A DNA stretch of 27,266 bases from the NCBI GenBank assembly GCA_964626565.1, contig CAZVFX010000095.1:1-27266 (forward strand). Reading direction: 5' to 3'. Each line of letters opens with the position of its first letter. Position 1 is the first letter of the stretch. The translations under genes were made by a program, and so were the position numbers. Of the stretch, positions 23,534 to 27,266 are shown piece by piece. The stretch comes from CAZVFX01 sp964626565 (GTDB lineage: Bacteria > Myxococcota_A > UBA9042 > CAIXZC01). The notes below the pieces were generated by a model. That model saw only the letters and a list, made by a program, of their open reading frames with translations. It was not told the origin of the DNA and made no database searches.

Positions 23534-24280
23534 CTACATCGGCGGGACAGCTTTCAGAGCCATTTCGGGAGTGTGAAATCGTCCGTCCTTGAACGGGACG
23601 CGAAAAATCCCTTCCCCTTCTTCCGGGTCGTCCACAAGTAGTCCGGTCTTGTCATCGTTGTATGACACCCTGAAACTGCCGTCCGCAGTGGCGGTTACGT
23701 CGTGGATCCACTGCCCGGCCCCGCCCTTGCCCAACACCACTTCCTCTCCCCAACTGCCACTCGTTTTGGCCCGGCAGGCCAACTGCACCCCCTCGGTGGG
23801 ATCGGGCATCTTGCCCTCGGTAAGGTCGCTGGACTCGCCTTCCAGCCGGTTGACACATACCAGCATGTCGCCGGCCGCGTTCGTGGCCCCCACCGCGGGC
23901 AACAGCCAATCCGCGGCAAAAACCGTCTCCTCGCCACCGCGCGAATTTCGAAGCAGGATCAAACGCCGCCCGTCTTCATCGGCAAGGCGGCCGATCAACC
24001 GAAACCTCCTCGTGCCGTGGAGGGTCAGTTCAAACTCCTCCGTCGTTGTGTCCAAGGCGAAGAGGTTCTCCTCCCTCAGTTGCAGGTTCTCGGGCAGTTT
24101 CTCCACTCCCTTGAGCGCCTCGTCCGGCACCGCGGCCACAGCCTTCACCGGCGTCATCTCGGCCTTCTCGGTCACTGCCGCCGGCGCCTTGGCGGCTTCC
24201 TCTAAGGGCTCAGGTTCCTGCTGTTGCTGAACCTGCTGGCACGAAGTCAGCAGCACAAGCATACAGATCATCTTCCTCAT
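23534..24280 (-). CDS. small lipoprotein of unknown function
   Basis: A 248-residue protein with a clear lipoprotein signal: MRKMICMLVLLTSC, Cys14 after LTS. It is followed by a Gln-rich (QQVQQQQ) and Ala/Glu/Pro-rich linker to about residue 60. The remainder is beta-rich with motifs such as FRLIGRLADEDGRRLILL and GSFRVSYNDDKTGLLVDD; no family is recognised. GGAGGCGGGG precedes the ATG; a second in-frame ATG lies three codons later. The gene begins 19 bases after the stop of the Cys-rich repeat protein on the same strand, so the two are probably one operon and may act together at the cell envelope. Confidence 0.8.
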   Translation of the reverse strand: MRKMICMLVLLTSCQQVQQQQEPEPLEEAAKAPAAVTEKAEMTPVKAVAAVPDEALKGVEKLPENLQLREENLFALDTTTEEFELTLHGTRRFRLIGRLADEDGRRLILLRNSRGGEETVFAADWLLPAVGATNAAGDMLVCVNRLEGESSDLTEGKMPDPTEGVQLACRAKTSGSWGEEVVLGKGGAGQWIHDVTATADGSFRVSYNDDKTGLLVDDPEEGEGIFRVPFKDGRFHTPEMALKAVPPM

Positions 24281-24299
24281 CTTACCCCGCCTCCCTGTA

Positions 24300-27125
24300 C
24301 TAATAGTCGGTGGCGCCGGAGCAACCGGTACCTACCGCCCATGTCTTTGCGGTTCCCTTAATCTTGAACCAGCCGATGATGATCGGTTCGAACGCCAACG
24401 CAAACGACGCCCCGGCTACCGGCTTGGCGAAGAACTTGCAGCCGTAACCCACCGACGCTCCCACGTTTGCGCACGCGTTTGCGCTGGCGCCCACGCCGGC
24501 GTAAGTCTTGCCGAAAGCCTTCACCTGGCATGACGCACTCCCAAAACCCTCTCCCTTCAGCCGAGGCGTGACAAAGACCGACAGTTCCTTGCATTCACAA
24601 AGCGGGCCGTATGTGCCGTTGCCGGAAACCGTCATGCCGATGGCGGCGCCAATTTCAAAGCCGCACTTTGCCTCCAATTTGAATACTTTGAATTTCTTCT
24701 CCGGATTGAAGGACTTGGAGAATTTGCCGCCGCCGACAATACTGCCGCCGCAGCAATAGTTGCTGTCGTCGCAAACGTACTTGGGCGGCTCGTTGCAGGT
24801 CATGGCCTTGTCGCACTGTCCCCCCACGTCCAAAGTGAACAGGCCGCAGGTTTTCTGATAGGCGACCTTCATGCAAGCGCCAACCTCACCTCCGCCCGAG
24901 AACTCGCTGTGGCAGATCTTCTCTTCCATGTCGGCTTTGCCGCTGCTGCTCACGTGGATCCCCACCTTGATGCTGCCCCCGGTTCCCATGATCGCCTGGT
25001 CTTCGTCAACATCTATGCTGAGAGTTGGGAAGCCGGGAAAGATCTGGGGCGCGACCGTGCAGACGCAGTCGCCGCAGTCGGCAGGGCAGGTTTGGCAGTC
25101 TTCCTGCAGGTTCTCCTGGCACTGCCCGTCGCCGCAGCATTCGCCGCAGTCAGCAACGCAACTCTGGCAATCTTCGTTGTGCTCCGCTTTGCATTCGCCA
25201 TCTCCGCAGCACTCGCCGCAGTCCGCGGTGCAGGATGCGCAATCCTCGTTGTGCTCTGCCTTACATTCTCCGTCCCCGCAGCACGCACCGCAGTCGGCCG
25301 CGCAGGACGAGCAGTCCTCCCCATGGTCGGCAACACAATCTCCGTCGCCGCAGCACAATCCGCAGTCTTCGGGGCAATCTGAGCAATCCTCCAGCCCCGC
25401 GTCGCAGTTGCCGTCGCCGCACTCCGGGCAGGCGCCGCAGTCCGCCGGGCAGGTCACGCAGTCTTCGCCCAACGCATCCTGGCAATCGCCGTCACCGCAA
25501 CAAGACCCGCAGTCGTCCGGGCACAGCCAGCAATCCTCGTCCGGGGCGTCGCACGCCCCGTCGCCGCAGCACTCACCGCAGTCCGCCGCACAGGTGGAGC
25601 AGTCTTCTCCCTGTGCGGGGTCGCACGACCCGTCGCCACAGCACTCTCCACAGTCCGCCGCACAGGTGGAGCAGTCTTCTCCTAGTGCGTCATCGCACAC
25701 CCCGTCGCCACAGCACTCTCCACAGTCCGGAACGCAACTGGCACAGTCCTCCCCCACAGCAGCGTCGCAGTCGCCGTCGCCGCAGCACCCGTCGCAGTCT
25801 TCAGGGCAGGTTGAACAGTCCTCACCGTGAGCCGGATTGCAGTCGCCGTCGCCGCAGCATTCGCCGCAATCCTCGGGGCAGAACGTGCAGTTCTCGGCCA
25901 GGTCAATCTCGCACGCTCCGTTGCCGCAGCACAGCCCGCAGTCTTCCTCGCAGGAAGAGCAGTCTTCTTCGTCGCCGCACAGGTCGTTCCCGCACCAATC
26001 GCACTCGTCGCAATCCTCGGGGCAGGTGACGCAGTCTTCGCCTGCCGCCTCGTCACACGCACCGTCACCGCAGCAGATCCCGCAGTCCTCAACGCACGAC
26101 TCGCAGTCCTCGCCCAGGCCCGCCTCGCAAGCGCCGTTGCCGCAGGGATCATCGCAAATGTCGGCGTTGAGTGGGAAGGGGTCACAAACGTCGCCGCATC
26201 CGTCTCCGTCCTGGTCGCTCTGGTCGGGGTTGGGAGTGTTGAGGCAGTTGTCCTCAAAGTCCATCGCACCGTCGCCGTCGGAGTCGCAGAAATTCACGCA
26301 GTCGGGAAGACAGGTGTCGCAGTCCTCGTCGGGCGGCTCGCACACTCCGTCCCCGCAACTGTCGCACCAGTCGCCTACTCCGTTGTCGTTGGAGTCAACC
26401 TGGTCCGGATTGGCGATTTCCGGGCAGTTGTCGCACACGTCGCCGATCTGGTCGCCGTCAATGTCCATCTGGTCCCAGTTGGAGTCCAGAGGGCAGTTAT
26501 CATCCTGGTCGAATATCGTGTCCAGGTCGGTGTCGCAATCGGTGCAGTCCTCCGGGCACTCGAGGCAGACTTCCCCCTCCTCGCACTCTCCGTCACCGCA
26601 CTCGGCGCAGTCCGAGACGTTGTCGACTATAGTGTAGCCGCCGGTAGAATCCGGGCAGTTCCAGGATGAGATTGCGGTCTTCACGGTGCACTCCACCGTT
26701 TCGTCCAGAGTAGTGCCGGCAGGGCCGCACTTGTTGTACCATTTTCCCTTGCAGGCATCGAGGAAGTTCCCCTCGGGCGAACCCACGTCGCCGATGGTGT
26801 AGGTGATGCCGTTGGGCCCACCGTCTCCGCCCACCATGGTGCAGGTGCTGTTCTCACATTCAACGGTCTTTAGCGGGTCCTGGCCGGCAGAGTACTTCTC
26901 ATACCCGAAGCCGGACCACCCTGTTTCCGAGTCTTTGACGTAGTTCCAGTGGACGTCACAAGTCATGATTCCCCACACCGGGCCCGCGTCCCAGGTGCCG
27001 TTGCAATCACCTTTCGTCTGGTCGACAATTTCAGCGCTCACCGGCCTCGGAAGGCCGCCCAGAGCAAACAGCGCGGTCAAGCCGACCAGGCCGGCACGAA
27101 CGCTCACCAGGTTTCGTCCCACCAT
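24300..27125 (-). CDS. large secreted protein with 17 Cys-rich CGDGxC...EDCxxCxxDCG modules
   Basis: A 941-residue exported protein. Two adjacent ATGs exist (27128 and 27125); the second has the better distance from AGAGG. Neither is lipidated: the signal peptide ends PVSA-EIV. The N-terminal ~165 residues contain scattered Cys and aromatic residues and are unassigned. The module CGDGxCxxxxxEDCxxCxxDCGxC occurs 17 times, twice among thrombospondin type 3 repeats (DNCPxxxNxDQxDxDxDxxGDxC) and then 15 times in tandem at residues 328-687. The C-terminal ~250 residues are Gly/Ala/Lys-rich with further Cys and are predicted beta-rich; they do not match a family I know. Each module has about six Cys plus acidic residues, suggesting a disulfide-rich rod or a metal-binding stalk. 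It is followed by a lipoprotein gene 19 bases downstream. The function is unknown. Confidence 0.83.
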   Translation of the reverse strand: MVGRNLVSVRAGLVGLTALFALGGLPRPVSAEIVDQTKGDCNGTWDAGPVWGIMTCDVHWNYVKDSETGWSGFGYEKYSAGQDPLKTVECENSTCTMVGGDGGPNGITYTIGDVGSPEGNFLDACKGKWYNKCGPAGTTLDETVECTVKTAISSWNCPDSTGGYTIVDNVSDCAECGDGECEEGEVCLECPEDCTDCDTDLDTIFDQDDNCPLDSNWDQMDIDGDQIGDVCDNCPEIANPDQVDSNDNGVGDWCDSCGDGVCEPPDEDCDTCLPDCVNFCDSDGDGAMDFEDNCLNTPNPDQSDQDGDGCGDVCDPFPLNADICDDPCGNGACEAGLGEDCESCVEDCGICCGDGACDEAAGEDCVTCPEDCDECDWCGNDLCGDEEDCSSCEEDCGLCCGNGACEIDLAENCTFCPEDCGECCGDGDCNPAHGEDCSTCPEDCDGCCGDGDCDAAVGEDCASCVPDCGECCGDGVCDDALGEDCSTCAADCGECCGDGSCDPAQGEDCSTCAADCGECCGDGACDAPDEDCWLCPDDCGSCCGDGDCQDALGEDCVTCPADCGACPECGDGNCDAGLEDCSDCPEDCGLCCGDGDCVADHGEDCSSCAADCGACCGDGECKAEHNEDCASCTADCGECCGDGECKAEHNEDCQSCVADCGECCGDGQCQENLQEDCQTCPADCGDCVCTVAPQIFPGFPTLSIDVDEDQAIMGTGGSIKVGIHVSSSGKADMEEKICHSEFSGGGEVGACMKVAYQKTCGLFTLDVGGQCDKAMTCNEPPKYVCDDSNYCCGGSIVGGGKFSKSFNPEKKFKVFKLEAKCGFEIGAAIGMTVSGNGTYGPLCECKELSVFVTPRLKGEGFGSASCQVKAFGKTYAGVGASANACANVGASVGYGCKFFAKPVAGASFALAFEPIIIGWFKIKGTAKTWAVGTGCSGATDY
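25065..26144 (-). repeat. 15-unit coding tandem array, about 66-72 bp per unit
   Basis: Fifteen in-frame copies encode the Cys-rich module described for the gene at 24300-27125. Some copies are nearly identical at DNA level. A 32-base stretch at 25579-25610 recurs exactly at 25651-25682, and a 28-base stretch at 25630-25657 recurs at 25702-25729, both offset by 72 bases. Other units share the peptide but differ at silent sites, for example the two copies encoding ECKAEHNEDC. Confidence 0.88.
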
Positions 27126-27168
27126 CATCCACCTCTTCCCGAAGACAACTCTGCTCTCTACACGATCA

Positions 27169-27197
27169 ACTAAAGGCGATGGCGCGCGCGATGTCAA
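27169..27197 (-). promoter_or_regulatory. predicted sigma70-type promoter for the Cys-rich repeat protein operon
   Basis: On the minus strand a perfect TTGACA (27197-27192) is followed after 17 bases by TTTAGT (27174-27169, four of six). The expected transcript begins near 27162, about 36 bases before the start codon. Confidence 0.55.
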
Positions 27198-27266
27198 GAA
27201 CTGCGGCTGATCCGCAGCAAACCAAAACGCCCTCCGCAGGGAAGCGTAAGGAAGCGGGGTCAGACC
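27198..27266. other. non-coding right edge
   Basis: No gene is seen in the last 69 bases. There is a perfect 6-bp inverted repeat (CTGCGG/CCGCAG, 27201-27217) without a T-run. The terminal GGGGTCAGACC resembles a sequence often found at the ends of small repeated elements, but the window stops before this can be judged. Confidence 0.3.

Noticed and set aside
25065..26144. CRISPR-like periodic repeat
   Set aside because: The periodicity is in frame with a Cys-rich protein, there are no unique spacers, and no cas genes are present.
27201..27217. Inverted repeat CTGCGG/CCGCAG as a terminator
   Set aside because: It is a short 6-bp stem with no T-run on either strand and lies upstream of a promoter, not after a gene.

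Overview
The window is GC-rich and densely coding. It has no RNA genes, no recognisable mobile element and no gap over about 165 bases between genes. The protein repertoire points to a Gram-negative bacterium of the Myxococcota/deltaproteobacterial kind. The evidence is a multihaem class III cytochrome c, MopE-type DNDCDG and thrombospondin type 3 repeats, many secreted or lipid-anchored Cys-rich proteins, eukaryote-like fibrinogen and LDL-receptor class A modules, and a MYXO-CTERM-like C-terminal tail. This placement is inferred from family content and was not tested by a search.

Layout, left to right. At 1-402 is the 3' end of a tetrahaem cytochrome c3-like gene, followed by a YigZ/IMPACT-family gene (431-1009). 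At 1172-2887 is a secreted beta-helix protein with a C-terminal sorting-like tail; it converges on and overlaps a giant MopE-like lipoprotein (2862-6887, minus). A small secreted protein of unknown function (7044-7667) overlaps by four bases the end of a three-gene minus-strand set. In transcription order this set is a second giant MopE-like lipoprotein (15246-11548), a putative lipoprotein with two CBM21-like domains (11474-10284), and a fused MFS/spermidine-synthase-like membrane protein (10282-7664).

Divergent from that set is a two-gene plus-strand operon (15350-20472). It encodes a lipid-anchored Omp85 protein of TamA/TamL type and a TamB-like protein whose C terminus is fused to thrombospondin type 3 repeats and an OmpA peptidoglycan-binding domain. 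Next come a divergent pair of probable lipoproteins: one with CTxDxC-type repeats and a jelly-roll-like end (21765-20482), and one with six LDL-receptor class A repeats (21926-23530). The window closes with a minus-strand pair: a secreted protein with 17 copies of a Cys-rich module (27125-24300) and a small lipoprotein (24280-23534).

Taken together this is a cell-surface island. Most products carry a signal peptide, often a lipobox, then an acidic tether, a calcium- or disulfide-stabilised repeat stalk, and a C-terminal globular domain. The TAM-like operon in the middle could serve envelope biogenesis or placement of such proteins; that functional link is inference from proximity. Convergent neighbours overlap or nearly touch at four places, leaving no room for ordinary terminators. 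Sigma70-like promoters with 17-base spacing can be read in front of several genes.
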